DNA of 64,000 nt from NCBI GenBank assembly GCA_903834765.1, contig CAILKE010000050.1, forward strand, positions 1 through 64,000, read 5' to 3'. Origin of the DNA: an uncultured Bacteroidota bacterium (GTDB taxonomy: Bacteria; Bacteroidota; Bacteroidia; B-17B0; Aurantibacillaceae). Shown one piece after another: positions 53,672 to 62,025 of this stretch. The notes below the pieces were generated by a model, which saw only the letters and a program-made list of their open reading frames with translations, had not been told where the DNA came from and searched no databases. A program made the position numbers and the translations under genes. Every line of letters starts with the position of its first letter. Position 1 is the stretch's first letter.

Positions 53672-54055
53672 TTACTGTTCTGCAATTGGAACTATTATAA
53701 AAGGTAAATCAACTATGCCTTTAAAGTTTTTTCCAGCGGCTAAAATATCTTCGTCATTCTCTTCATGCAACCAATTTACAGTCACATTGCCTCTTTCTTT
53801 ATTTAGTTTTTCAAATTTTTTGAATACACTTAATAAACAGGCAGAGGAACTACTATTATAATATTCTAACTGAATATTGATATTCGTTTTATCATTTGGC
53901 TCACGCAAATAACTATCTAGGGCAGAAAATAAAGGATTATAAAATTCAATCGAATTTTCAGGAATTGATCTTCCTGATATTTCTAACAAGCCTTTTTTTA
54001 AATCGAATTCTATGACTGGAGTATTTTGCGTAGCTTGAATATAAAATTTTTCCAT
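53672..54055 (-). CDS. SiaC family regulatory phosphoprotein (DUF1987)
   Basis: A 127-residue protein of the DUF1987/SiaC family: TPVIEFDLKKGLLEISGRSIPENSIEFYNPL is the family's N-terminal signature and YYNSSSSACLLSVF carries the serine or threonine cluster that is phosphorylated. In Pseudomonas, SiaC is controlled by a phosphatase/kinase pair (SiaA/SiaB) and stimulates a diguanylate cyclase. No such partners are encoded in this window. Here it is alone and convergent with ligA. No signal peptide; cytosolic. Confidence 0.88.
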   Translation of the reverse strand: MEKFYIQATQNTPVIEFDLKKGLLEISGRSIPENSIEFYNPLFSALDSYLREPNDKTNINIQLEYYNSSSSACLLSVFKKFEKLNKERGNVTVNWLHEENDEDILAAGKNFKGIVDLPFIIVPIAEQ

Positions 54056-54365
54056 AGTTTATAATTTTATAAATTGAATTATGATGAAACAAAATTCAAT
54101 AATTACTTATCAAATTTAAAAAAATTCGGACAGTTAAAAAACAAAATCGACTAAGATTAAGTAAATAAATTAGTTCAATTTATTAAAACATTAAAATGAA
54201 GAGTAAAGGTATAATATATAATAGCAGATTATTAATTTAAATGAGTAAACAGCTTTTAATGAAATATTCAGATGTAAATTATATGATTATTTATTTTCGA
54301 TTAAACCAAAAATCGTAATCATTACACATTATTATGTTACTACTTTCTATTCTATTTCAAGCTTA
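54056..54365. other. Intergenic region between SiaC and VOC genes
   Basis: 310 bp, very AT-rich. A one-mismatch -7 box (GAATTTTG on the minus strand) near 54090 may serve the SiaC gene. I see no hairpin and no convincing gene; a 25-codon frame at 54241 has no supporting feature. Confidence 0.5.
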
Positions 54366-55427
54366 TTAGTCTTTCACTCTACTAAAACGCAATGCTTTTA
54401 AAATAAAATTTGGTAAAGCTTTTTTAGGATCACGCTTTCGCAAATCTAAATACCAACCAATTTTTTTGACTACTGGTAATTTTTTAGTCTCCACAAATTC
54501 AATGAGTGTACCGTCAGCATCCTCAATATACGTAAAATGTCCTGCCGCTTCTCCCATTTCAAAACCTGATCCTCCATCTACCGTAAATGGCTGTCCAGCT
54601 TTATTACAAGCCTCTTGTAAGGCATTCATATTTTTTATATCAAAACATAAATGTATAAATCCGCAATCTCCCCATAAACGATTTTCGAAAATCTTTCGAG
54701 GAGTATAATCGAAAGCTTGAATTAATTCTATCTCATTATCTCCTAACAATGGTCCAAAGCTTCCTTCTCGTGGTTTTGAATTACGTAATACTACACGCCT
54801 GAATTTTTTCGCAGCTCCTTCTACCCCACTCCAATCAGCAAACACATCTGTTGTATCACTGATAACTTTATCAAAACCCAATACCATTTTATAAAGCGTG
54901 ATAGATTTATCAATGTCTTTAACGCCAATAACTGCTCCTAATACACCACCAGTACTAAAATCTTTTTGCTGATACCAAGAGGTTTTTTCTTCGATTACTT
55001 CATATACATTTTCCCACAAATCATGAATATAAAAATGTTTTCTACCACAAGGAGTTTGAGTAATTTCTGTTAAAAACTTGGCACCGAATTTCTTTAAATG
55101 ATTATAAGATTCTAGAATATTATACGATTTTATTTTTCCTGCAAAAATACCTATATCGCCTAATTGTATAGTAAAATCAGCCTTTTTAGCAACACGACTG
55201 GTATATTGCCAAATTTCAAATCCACCACCGCCATTCATGCTAATAGCTAAAATAGCGTGTCGAGCATGAGGTTTATTAGCCGTATAAGGTAACATTAATT
55301 CAGCCATCGCTGCTTCTTCAAATATTTTAATATCTGTACCAAAAGCTTTACGATACCATGTAAATGTTTCTTGAACGCTAGTATTGCCAACGCCTAACTG
55401 CTGTATGCCGGATATAATATAACTCAT
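54366..55427 (-). CDS. VOC family protein with two glyoxalase-type domains
   Basis: A 353-residue protein with two vicinal-oxygen-chelate domains (about 5-145 and 160-312): GIQQLGVGNTSVQETFTWYRKAFGTD opens the first and GAVIGVKDIDKSITLYKMVLGFDKV the second. FIHLCFDIKNMNALQEAC, FTYIEDADGTLIEFVETKK and HFYIHDLWENVYEV supply possible metal ligands. The last 35 residues are basic. The VOC fold serves glyoxalases, extradiol dioxygenases and fosfomycin resistance proteins; the substrate is unknown. Next upstream is the degenerate amidohydrolase gene, 47 nt away on the same strand. Confidence 0.82.
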   Translation of the reverse strand: MSYIISGIQQLGVGNTSVQETFTWYRKAFGTDIKIFEEAAMAELMLPYTANKPHARHAILAISMNGGGGFEIWQYTSRVAKKADFTIQLGDIGIFAGKIKSYNILESYNHLKKFGAKFLTEITQTPCGRKHFYIHDLWENVYEVIEEKTSWYQQKDFSTGGVLGAVIGVKDIDKSITLYKMVLGFDKVISDTTDVFADWSGVEGAAKKFRRVVLRNSKPREGSFGPLLGDNEIELIQAFDYTPRKIFENRLWGDCGFIHLCFDIKNMNALQEACNKAGQPFTVDGGSGFEMGEAAGHFTYIEDADGTLIEFVETKKLPVVKKIGWYLDLRKRDPKKALPNFILKALRFSRVKD

Positions 55428-55474
55428 AATTGAAATTAAGGAAAACGAAATTAAGGAATTATTTAAATGAAAGA

Positions 55475-56758
55475 TTATTCCTTTATCCCTAACTTATTAG
55501 AATACTTTTTATGCAACTCATTTTGAAAATTATTCAAGTTGATTTGTCTTCCATTGATGTAGGCTAAAATAACTGAATTTGTTTTCATATCTAACAAATC
55601 ACCTTCAGAAACTACAAGCGAGGCTAACTTACCTACTTCAATGCTTCCAATCAAATGGCCTACACCTAATATTTTTGCACTATTTAATGTAATGCTTTGT
55701 AATGCTTGTTCTTTCGTTAAACCATAAGCAACAGCCGTTCCGGCTAAAAACGCCAAATTACGAGCATTCATCGCTTCCATATCTCCCTGATTTTGCAAAC
55801 AAAACAACACCGAATCTTTTTGTAATAGGTAAGGTAATTTAAACATCAAATCGGTTTCAGCTTCTGCTAATTCTGGCAAATCATGTAATCGATTGAGCAT
55901 AACTGAAATGTTATTTTCTTTTAATAAAGATGTTACTTTATAACAATCTTTAGCTCCTACTAATACTACTTTTTTCAAATTAAATTGTTTGATAAAATTA
56001 ATAGCACCAATAATATCCTTTACATAATCTGCATGAATATATAAATTTTTAGTTCCATCAAAAATACCTTTCATAGCCTCATATCGAAGGTTTTTATCAG
56101 TAACGGTTAATTGCTTATTATACGCCGAAGCATTTTGAAAAAATGTAATTAACTCATTTACTTGCTCTGTGTATTTATTATTTTTATCACTGGGTTGTGG
56201 TTCTGCCCACCAACCATGTCGTTGTATCGAATGCGGATAATTCAAATGCACACCATCGTCTGCTTTCACAACAGCATCCTCCCAATTCCATCCATCAGAT
56301 GCTAATACAGACGACATGCCGCTAATCACCCCATCACGAGGCGTAGATTGAACATATAATACACCATTTGTTTTTACTGTTTCTAAAATCTTACTTTCAA
56401 CATTAAAGGCTATTAAACTTCTAATATGTGGATTATAATCTCCTACTTCAGCATAATCGCTGGTTTGCCTTACAGCTTCAGCTTCTTGCAATCCTAATAT
56501 ACAATTTGGTGCTATTAATCCAGGATATATATGTTTACCATATAAATTAATAGTAGTGTCAAATTTAGAAATATCAATTCTAGTAAGACGTGCATCTGCC
56601 ACTAAATCTATTTTTCCATCAGAAAATGCAATGAGACTATTTTCTAACACTAAACCATTACCCAAATGAGCGACCCCATTCATTAATAATACACGTTTCT
56701 TGTTTTGTGCAATTAGAGTGGAAGAAATAATTATTAGAATTATAAAAAATTTATACAT
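55475..56758 (-). CDS. Secreted amidohydrolase-like protein lacking the HxH metal motif
   Basis: A 427-residue protein with a signal peptide (MYKFFIILIIISSTLIAQ). The order of parts follows amidohydrolases: an N-terminal beta sandwich (LLMNGVAHLGNGLVLENSLIAFSDGKI), the TIM-barrel entry GKHIYPGLIAPN, and the C-terminal LTKEQALQSITLNSAKILGVGHLIGSIEVGKLASLVVSEGDLL. At residues 79-88 the sequence is PGLIAPNCIL where active enzymes have PGFIDxHxH, so the first two metal-binding histidines are absent. Catalysis of the usual type is unlikely; a binding or partner role is possible. Similar degenerate copies occur in Bacteroidota beside an intact paralogue, which is not in this window. Confidence 0.82.
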   Translation of the reverse strand: MYKFFIILIIISSTLIAQNKKRVLLMNGVAHLGNGLVLENSLIAFSDGKIDLVADARLTRIDISKFDTTINLYGKHIYPGLIAPNCILGLQEAEAVRQTSDYAEVGDYNPHIRSLIAFNVESKILETVKTNGVLYVQSTPRDGVISGMSSVLASDGWNWEDAVVKADDGVHLNYPHSIQRHGWWAEPQPSDKNNKYTEQVNELITFFQNASAYNKQLTVTDKNLRYEAMKGIFDGTKNLYIHADYVKDIIGAINFIKQFNLKKVVLVGAKDCYKVTSLLKENNISVMLNRLHDLPELAEAETDLMFKLPYLLQKDSVLFCLQNQGDMEAMNARNLAFLAGTAVAYGLTKEQALQSITLNSAKILGVGHLIGSIEVGKLASLVVSEGDLLDMKTNSVILAYINGRQINLNNFQNELHKKYSNKLGIKE

Positions 56759-56861
56759 ACTCTTGTTTTTTGTTTAAGGGTAAATATAAGAATTAAACTA
56801 AATTATAGTAACAATATGATAGGTAGTATTTTAAAAAATATCAATGTATCTCATTAATACA

Positions 56862-56869
56862 TATCTTTG
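56862..56869 (+). promoter_or_regulatory. -7 promoter box of the radical SAM gene, probably leaderless
   Basis: TATCTTTG, exact TAnnTTTG match, ends 4 nt before the GTG start codon; an in-frame stop between them excludes a start further upstream. Confidence 0.62.
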
Positions 56870-56873
56870 ACTA

Positions 56874-57890
56874 GTGTCATTAAGTAATAGCATACAACTA
56901 GGCAAAAAATTAAGCTTTAAAAAGCTTACAAACGCTTTTAAAGTATGGTCAAGTTATCATCTTTCTAAGCGAACCGAACATGCTGTCAATTATGGTTTTC
57001 CTATTAGTATTGCTATTGAACCCACCACCAGTTGTAATTTACGTTGCCCCGAATGTCCCAGTGGATTAAGGGAATTTACAAGGCCAATTGGGATGTTAGA
57101 ACCGACTTTTTTCAAATCCACTATTGATTCTGTTTATAAAGACTTAATTTACCTCACGTTTTATTTTCAAGGCGAACCCTATCTAAATCCAAATTTTTTA
57201 GAGATGGTAAAATATGCTTCTGATAAAAAAATTTATACATCAACCTCAACCAATGCGCATTACTTAACAACTGAACAGGCTACTAAAACTGTAGAAAGCA
57301 ACCTAGATCGTTTGATTATTTCTATTGACGGCACAACTCAGGAAACCTATGAGCAATATCGTATTGGAGGAAACTTGCAAAAAGTAATTGACGGCACTAA
57401 AAACATCATTGCTGCTAAAAAAAAATTAAAAAGTAAAACGCCACAAATCGTTTTCCAATTCTTAGTGGTAAAACCAAACGAACATCAATTAAATGATTTA
57501 AAACAATTAGCTAATGAATTAGGTGTAGATAAAGTGGTTTTTAAAACGGCACAAATATATGACTTCGAAAACGGTAATTCACTAATTCCATCAAATCACA
57601 CCTATAGTCGATATAAACAACAGGCTGATGGAACCTATATAATAAAAAATGAATTATTAAATCAGTGTTGGCGAATGTGGAGTAGCTGCGTGGTTACATG
57701 GGACGGAATAGTTGTGCCATGTTGCTTTGATAAAGATGCAAAGCACCAGCTAGGCGATTTAAAATCACAGTCCTTCAAAGAATTATGGCATTCATCAAAA
57801 TATCAAAGTTTCAGACAATCTATTTTAAAATCAAGACAAGAAATAGACATTTGCAAAAATTGTAGCGAAGGCACTAAAGTATGGACTTAA
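56874..57890 (+). CDS. Radical SAM/SPASM domain protein
   Basis: A 338-residue radical SAM enzyme. The 4Fe-4S motif is CNLRCPEC (Cys54, Cys58, Cys61), with YFQGEPYLNPNFLEM and LIISIDGTTQETYEQYR as later barrel strands. The C-terminal SPASM-type region has SSCVVTWDGIVVPCCFDKD and DICKNCSEGT for an auxiliary cluster. SPASM enzymes modify peptides or act as anaerobic sulfatase-type maturases; no precursor peptide gene is visible nearby, and the family without a RiPP partner is common. GTG is the start because an in-frame TGA precedes it by two codons. It is divergent from the amidohydrolase gene. Confidence 0.88.
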   Translation: MSLSNSIQLGKKLSFKKLTNAFKVWSSYHLSKRTEHAVNYGFPISIAIEPTTSCNLRCPECPSGLREFTRPIGMLEPTFFKSTIDSVYKDLIYLTFYFQGEPYLNPNFLEMVKYASDKKIYTSTSTNAHYLTTEQATKTVESNLDRLIISIDGTTQETYEQYRIGGNLQKVIDGTKNIIAAKKKLKSKTPQIVFQFLVVKPNEHQLNDLKQLANELGVDKVVFKTAQIYDFENGNSLIPSNHTYSRYKQQADGTYIIKNELLNQCWRMWSSCVVTWDGIVVPCCFDKDAKHQLGDLKSQSFKELWHSSKYQSFRQSILKSRQEIDICKNCSEGTKVWT

Positions 57891-57924
57891 TTAATACTTA
57901 ATGTAATAATGCGTTAATAACTTT

Positions 57925-57956
57925 TTGCAGTATTTACGCTTATCAGATTATATTTG
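57925..57956 (+). promoter_or_regulatory. Full promoter (-33 TTG and -7 box) of the enoyl-CoA hydratase gene
   Basis: TTG at 57925-57927 and TATATTTG at 57949-57956 are 21 bp apart, matching both Bacteroidota promoter elements; the ATG follows 20 nt later. Confidence 0.68.
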
Positions 57957-57976
57957 CTCTAATAAATTCCAAAAAA

Positions 57977-58771
57977 ATGACAACAGCAATGGCTTTAGAA
58001 AACATTCTTACTGAAATAAAAAACGATGTATTGGTAATAACCATTAATCGCCCCGATAAATTAAATGCCCTAAACAAACAAACTATTGAAGAACTTCATG
58101 ATACATTAGTAGATGCCGAAAACAATAAATCTATTCGTGCACTAATTATTACTGGATCAGGTCAAAAAGCATTTGTGGCTGGTGCGGATATTGCCGAGTT
58201 TGCAAATTTTTCATTAGAAGAAGGTCGTCAATTAAGCGCCATCGGACATTTTAAAATATTTAATTTTATTGAAAATTATTCAAAGCCGGTAATTGCTGCT
58301 GTTAATGGATTTGCGCTTGGTGGCGGTTTAGAATTAGCAATGGCTTGTCATGTTCGTATAGCAAGTTCGAATGCTAAAATGGGTTTACCTGAAGTAAGTT
58401 TAGGAGTTATACCTGGCTACGGCGGCACTCAGCGTTTAGCTCAACTAGTAGGTAAAGGTAAAGCAATGGAAATGATTGTAACGGCTGATATGATTAATGC
58501 TGAAGACGCTTACAAATGGGGCTTAGTCAATTACGTTACAACTCAAGAAGAATTATTAGCGAAATGTTTTGAAATGACATCTAAAATCATTTCCAAATCA
58601 CCAACTGCTATCAGAACAGCTATTAAAGTAATTAATGCGGGATATAATAATAAATTAAATGGCTATGAAGTAGAAATTGAAGAATTCGGAAAAAGCTTTA
58701 ACAGTGGAGATTTTAAAGAAGGAGTATCTGCTTTTTTAGAAAAAAGGAAAGCTCTTTTTCCTGGCAATTAA
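57977..58771 (+). CDS. Enoyl-CoA hydratase/isomerase family (crotonase)
   Basis: A 264-residue crotonase. The oxyanion-hole segments are FVAGADIAEF and GFALGGGLELAMACH. Both catalytic glutamates of true hydratases are present: Glu119 (GGGLEL) and Glu139 (GLPEVSLGVIPGYGGTQRL). It hydrates trans-2-enoyl-CoA to 3-hydroxyacyl-CoA in fatty-acid or amino-acid breakdown. It has its own promoter and is followed 24 nt later by the 3-hydroxyanthranilate dioxygenase gene, so the two are probably co-transcribed. Confidence 0.92.
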   Translation: MTTAMALENILTEIKNDVLVITINRPDKLNALNKQTIEELHDTLVDAENNKSIRALIITGSGQKAFVAGADIAEFANFSLEEGRQLSAIGHFKIFNFIENYSKPVIAAVNGFALGGGLELAMACHVRIASSNAKMGLPEVSLGVIPGYGGTQRLAQLVGKGKAMEMIVTADMINAEDAYKWGLVNYVTTQEELLAKCFEMTSKIISKSPTAIRTAIKVINAGYNNKLNGYEVEIEEFGKSFNSGDFKEGVSAFLEKRKALFPGN

Positions 58772-58795
58772 TAATTAGTTTTTAAACATACCTCT

Positions 58796-59320
58796 ATGAG
58801 TATCACAGTACCTTTCAATTTTAAAAAATGGATTGACGAAAACAGAGATCTATTAAAACCACCTGTTAACAATAAGGTCGTATACAAAGACGCTGAATTT
58901 ATCGTTATGGTTGTAGGAGGGCCAAACTCTCGAAAAGACTATCATTTTAATGAAAGTGAAGAATTTTTTTATCAATTAGAGGGAGATATAAAAGTTAAAC
59001 TTCAAATTGATGGAAAAGCACAAGAATTTGATATTAAAGAAGGAGATATTTTTTTATTACCTCCTCGTATTCCTCACAATCCTATTCGATTTAAAAACAC
59101 CATAGGGCTAGTTATGGAGCGTCGACGCCGAGAAGGTGAAAAAGATGGATTGATGTGGTTTTGCGAAAACTGTAATCATCTTTTATATGAAGAAAAATTT
59201 GAGCTAAAAGACATCGCTTCTCAATTTCAGGGTGTTTTTAAAAAGTTTTATAATTCTAATGAATTAACAACCTGTAAATCCTGTGGACATAAAATGGAGC
59301 CACCTCCTGTGATTTCGTAG
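58796..59320 (+). CDS. nbaC: 3-Hydroxyanthranilate 3,4-dioxygenase
   Basis: A 174-residue cupin dioxygenase of normal bacterial length that cleaves 3-hydroxyanthranilate in the kynurenine pathway to quinolinate. The ferrous iron ligands are all present: His50, Glu56 (DYHFNESEEFF) and His94 (RIPHNPIRF), with substrate-binding Arg46 and Arg98. The C-terminal rubredoxin-like iron site has CENC (Cys123, Cys126) and CKSC (Cys160, Cys163). Kynureninase and other pathway genes are not in the window. It lies downstream of enoyl-CoA hydratase in one probable transcript. Confidence 0.95.
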   Translation: MSITVPFNFKKWIDENRDLLKPPVNNKVVYKDAEFIVMVVGGPNSRKDYHFNESEEFFYQLEGDIKVKLQIDGKAQEFDIKEGDIFLLPPRIPHNPIRFKNTIGLVMERRRREGEKDGLMWFCENCNHLLYEEKFELKDIASQFQGVFKKFYNSNELTTCKSCGHKMEPPPVIS

Positions 59321-59369
59321 AAGTCCATTAATAATGAGTAAATAGTTACGTTTTAATTTCAATTTATAG

Positions 59370-59377
59370 TATTTTTG
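59370..59377 (+). promoter_or_regulatory. -7 promoter box of the split T9SS gene
   Basis: TATTTTTG, exact TAnnTTTG match, 23 nt before ATG 59401. Confidence 0.58.
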
Positions 59378-59400
59378 ATACTGTATTGAAATTTAACAAC

Positions 59401-62025
59401 ATGAAAAAATATCTATCGGTTTTATTTTTACTAATATCTCTTTGTTCCTTTGCATCTCATATTGCTGGCGGACAAATTACCTATAAGTGTCTCGGAAATA
59501 ACTTATTTGAAGTAAAGCTTACCTATTTTTGGGATTGCGCAGGTGGATTTAATCCTGGAACTTCACAAATTATAAACGTTGATGGTTGTGGGCAGGCCTT
59601 AAGTTTAACAGTTAACCAAAGCTCATTAACTCCTGGAGATGGTATCATGGCCGCTGGTTTATGCCCAACAGCTTCTACCTTAGTTACTTGCAAGAAAAGA
59701 ATTGAATATTTAGGTACGATTACACTTCCATCTGCCTGCAATAGCTGGTCATTTTCAATAGGTAGCTGTTGTCGAAGTTCAAATATTATCAATCAAACTC
59801 CTATTTCTCAAAATTATTACCATCAAGCAACTCTAAATAATGTATCAGCTCCATGCAATAATTCAGCAGATATTTCTATAGAGGACTTACCAAATTTTTG
59901 TGTTAACCAGCCTGCTTGTTTTAATTTAGGTGCTACTGAAATTGATGGCCACACATTAACTTATTCATTAGTAAGTTCATTCGATAGTAATGGTATTCCA
60001 AATACCTACGCAGCGCCTTATACTGGGGCTGTGCCTATAGTCGGGATCACTATTAATTCCACAACAGGTCAAGTGAATTTTACACCAGTAACTCAGGGTG
60101 ATTTTGTAATTAATGTTTTAATTATAGAAACTGATGCATTAGGCAACATAGTTGGAACAATAATGAGGGATTTTCAAGCCATTGTAACAAATTGCAGTAA
60201 TCAAACTGTAAGTTGTGGACAAGGAAATATTACAAATGTAACTTCAGGAACCGTTCCTGGGGGCTCAGCTAATACACTTCAAATTTGTGAAAATGTACCG
60301 TTTTGTTTTGATGTTACATTTACAGATCCTGATTTAACAGATTCGATTAAAATTACTTCTCCGAATATGTCAACAACTTTGCCTGGGTCTTCCATGGTAT
60401 TGACTTATACACCAGGAATTACAAATAAAGTGAAGGCCCATATTTGCTGGACTCCTCCAGCTGGAAGCTCTGGTTTAAATACTAGCTTTGTGTTAATTGT
60501 TAAAGATAATGCTTGTCCTGTGCCAGGTACTCAAGTATTAAATTATTTTATAGATGTATTACCTGCGACCTCTGCTGGACCCGATAGAACTATATGTGGA
60601 ACTCAAGCAGCGTCTATAACTGCAACTGGTTCTTCTACTGTTTTTGCTTGGACAAATTTAACGGGGGCTACAATTCCTACTGGCCCTGCCTTCAGTTGTA
60701 ACCCTTGCAATAATCCTGTTATAAAGCCAGCAGTAACATCAACATACGTCGTTACTAATATTGGAGGTGGAGCTAATTGTAAAAACAAAGACACTTTAGT
60801 AATTTATGTTGCACCTGATTTTACTTTATCCGCCAGCGTATTAGCCTCTAGTGGATGTTTAAATTCTGCTGTGCAATTTACCAGCAATGTAATTCCCTCA
60901 GGAGGATATACATATACTTGGAGTCCTTCAGTACCATTGACTACTACAAATACTGCAAATACAAGTGCTACTTATTCCACGGCAGGAACTTATAATTATA
61001 CGTTAACAGCTATGAGTTCGATGGGCTGCACGAAGCAAAATACCAATATTACCTTTGTAGCCAATCCTGTTGTAACACCAATTTTTACGGTTGTTCCTAC
61101 AAATACAACTATTTGTAGTAATTCAAATATACCTCTAACTGTAAATTTTGGTGCTGGGAATCCAACTTCCTGCGGATTAGCAACAAGTGGGTGCACATCT
61201 GCCAATGTTATCACAATTGGGAATGGGGTTTCAATTAATAGCAATACTAGTTATCCTGCCATTTATGGCAATTGGTATAGAAATACTCGACATCAAATTC
61301 TATATACTGCTGCTGAATTGCAAGCTGCAGGTGTTGTTCCTGGTAAAATTTCCAGCATTGCATTTAATATTTCCGCTATTAGTGGGACTACTACTTACCC
61401 TGATTTCTCAATAAAAATGAAATGCACAACTGCTACAGATTTGAGTTCTTTACCCTTCGATCAAATTGGTCTAAATCAAGTTTTTTATGCAGCTTCAATT
61501 AACGTTAATGTTGGTTGGAACACCTATCTATTTCCTACTGCATATGAATGGGATGGCTCTTCAAATATATTAATCGATGTGTGTAATTCTCAAACGACTG
61601 CATACAGTAATAATTCTCAATCTCCATATACAATAACTCCTTTTGTTTCTGTTCGATATTATAATAGCGACCCAACTGTTGCTTGCCCAATAGCCTCAGC
61701 TATTAGTTCTTCGTCAAATCGACCAAATATACAGTTCGGTAACTGTACATCTACAGCTAATCCAAATTCATTTTCTTATAGTTGGTTACCAACTACAGGC
61801 TTAAATAATCCTTCCATACAAAGCCCAACAGCAAACTTAAATTCATCTATAATGTATACAGTTGTAGTTACACCAACAGCTGCTGCAACCTGTTCTAATG
61901 TAGGAACAACGAGCTTAACTGTTACTCCTCCAACAATTCCAACAATTACTGCAGTATCTGCCCTTTGTTCTAATGCATCAGCTGTTTCTTTAACAGCCTT
62001 ACCTTCGGAGGAACTTGGAGTTTAA
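59401..62025 (+). CDS. T9SS type B surface protein, 5' part (interrupted by a frameshift)
   Basis: This is the N-terminal 874 residues of a protein that continues in another frame from 62010. The ATG at 59401 is preferred over a TTG at 59386: MKKYLSVLFLLISLCSFA is a proper signal peptide. SHIAGGQITYKCLGNN and YFWDCAGGFNPG open the Bacteroidota N-terminal domain of SprB-like proteins. Ig-like units follow. Residues about 600-790 are the module shared with the 3083-5734 protein (SNTSYPAIYGNWYRNTRHQ; TAAELQAAGVVPGKISSIAF; SSSSNRPNIQFG). After LTALPS the frame runs only to EELGV and a TAA; reading a GG as GGG near 62007-62008 restores SGGTWSLTTATSS. Confidence 0.85.
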   Translation: MKKYLSVLFLLISLCSFASHIAGGQITYKCLGNNLFEVKLTYFWDCAGGFNPGTSQIINVDGCGQALSLTVNQSSLTPGDGIMAAGLCPTASTLVTCKKRIEYLGTITLPSACNSWSFSIGSCCRSSNIINQTPISQNYYHQATLNNVSAPCNNSADISIEDLPNFCVNQPACFNLGATEIDGHTLTYSLVSSFDSNGIPNTYAAPYTGAVPIVGITINSTTGQVNFTPVTQGDFVINVLIIETDALGNIVGTIMRDFQAIVTNCSNQTVSCGQGNITNVTSGTVPGGSANTLQICENVPFCFDVTFTDPDLTDSIKITSPNMSTTLPGSSMVLTYTPGITNKVKAHICWTPPAGSSGLNTSFVLIVKDNACPVPGTQVLNYFIDVLPATSAGPDRTICGTQAASITATGSSTVFAWTNLTGATIPTGPAFSCNPCNNPVIKPAVTSTYVVTNIGGGANCKNKDTLVIYVAPDFTLSASVLASSGCLNSAVQFTSNVIPSGGYTYTWSPSVPLTTTNTANTSATYSTAGTYNYTLTAMSSMGCTKQNTNITFVANPVVTPIFTVVPTNTTICSNSNIPLTVNFGAGNPTSCGLATSGCTSANVITIGNGVSINSNTSYPAIYGNWYRNTRHQILYTAAELQAAGVVPGKISSIAFNISAISGTTTYPDFSIKMKCTTATDLSSLPFDQIGLNQVFYAASINVNVGWNTYLFPTAYEWDGSSNILIDVCNSQTTAYSNNSQSPYTITPFVSVRYYNSDPTVACPIASAISSSSNRPNIQFGNCTSTANPNSFSYSWLPTTGLNNPSIQSPTANLNSSIMYTVVVTPTAAATCSNVGTTSLTVTPPTIPTITAVSALCSNASAVSLTALPSEELGV

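Noticed and set aside
54241-54318. 25-codon plus-strand frame in the SiaC-VOC gap
   Set aside because: Very short, AT-rich, no promoter box, no terminator and no recognisable product.
56874-57890. A RiPP maturation locus around the radical SAM/SPASM gene
   Set aside because: I searched both flanks for a short precursor peptide, protease or transporter and found none; the neighbours are an amidohydrolase-like gene and enoyl-CoA hydratase.
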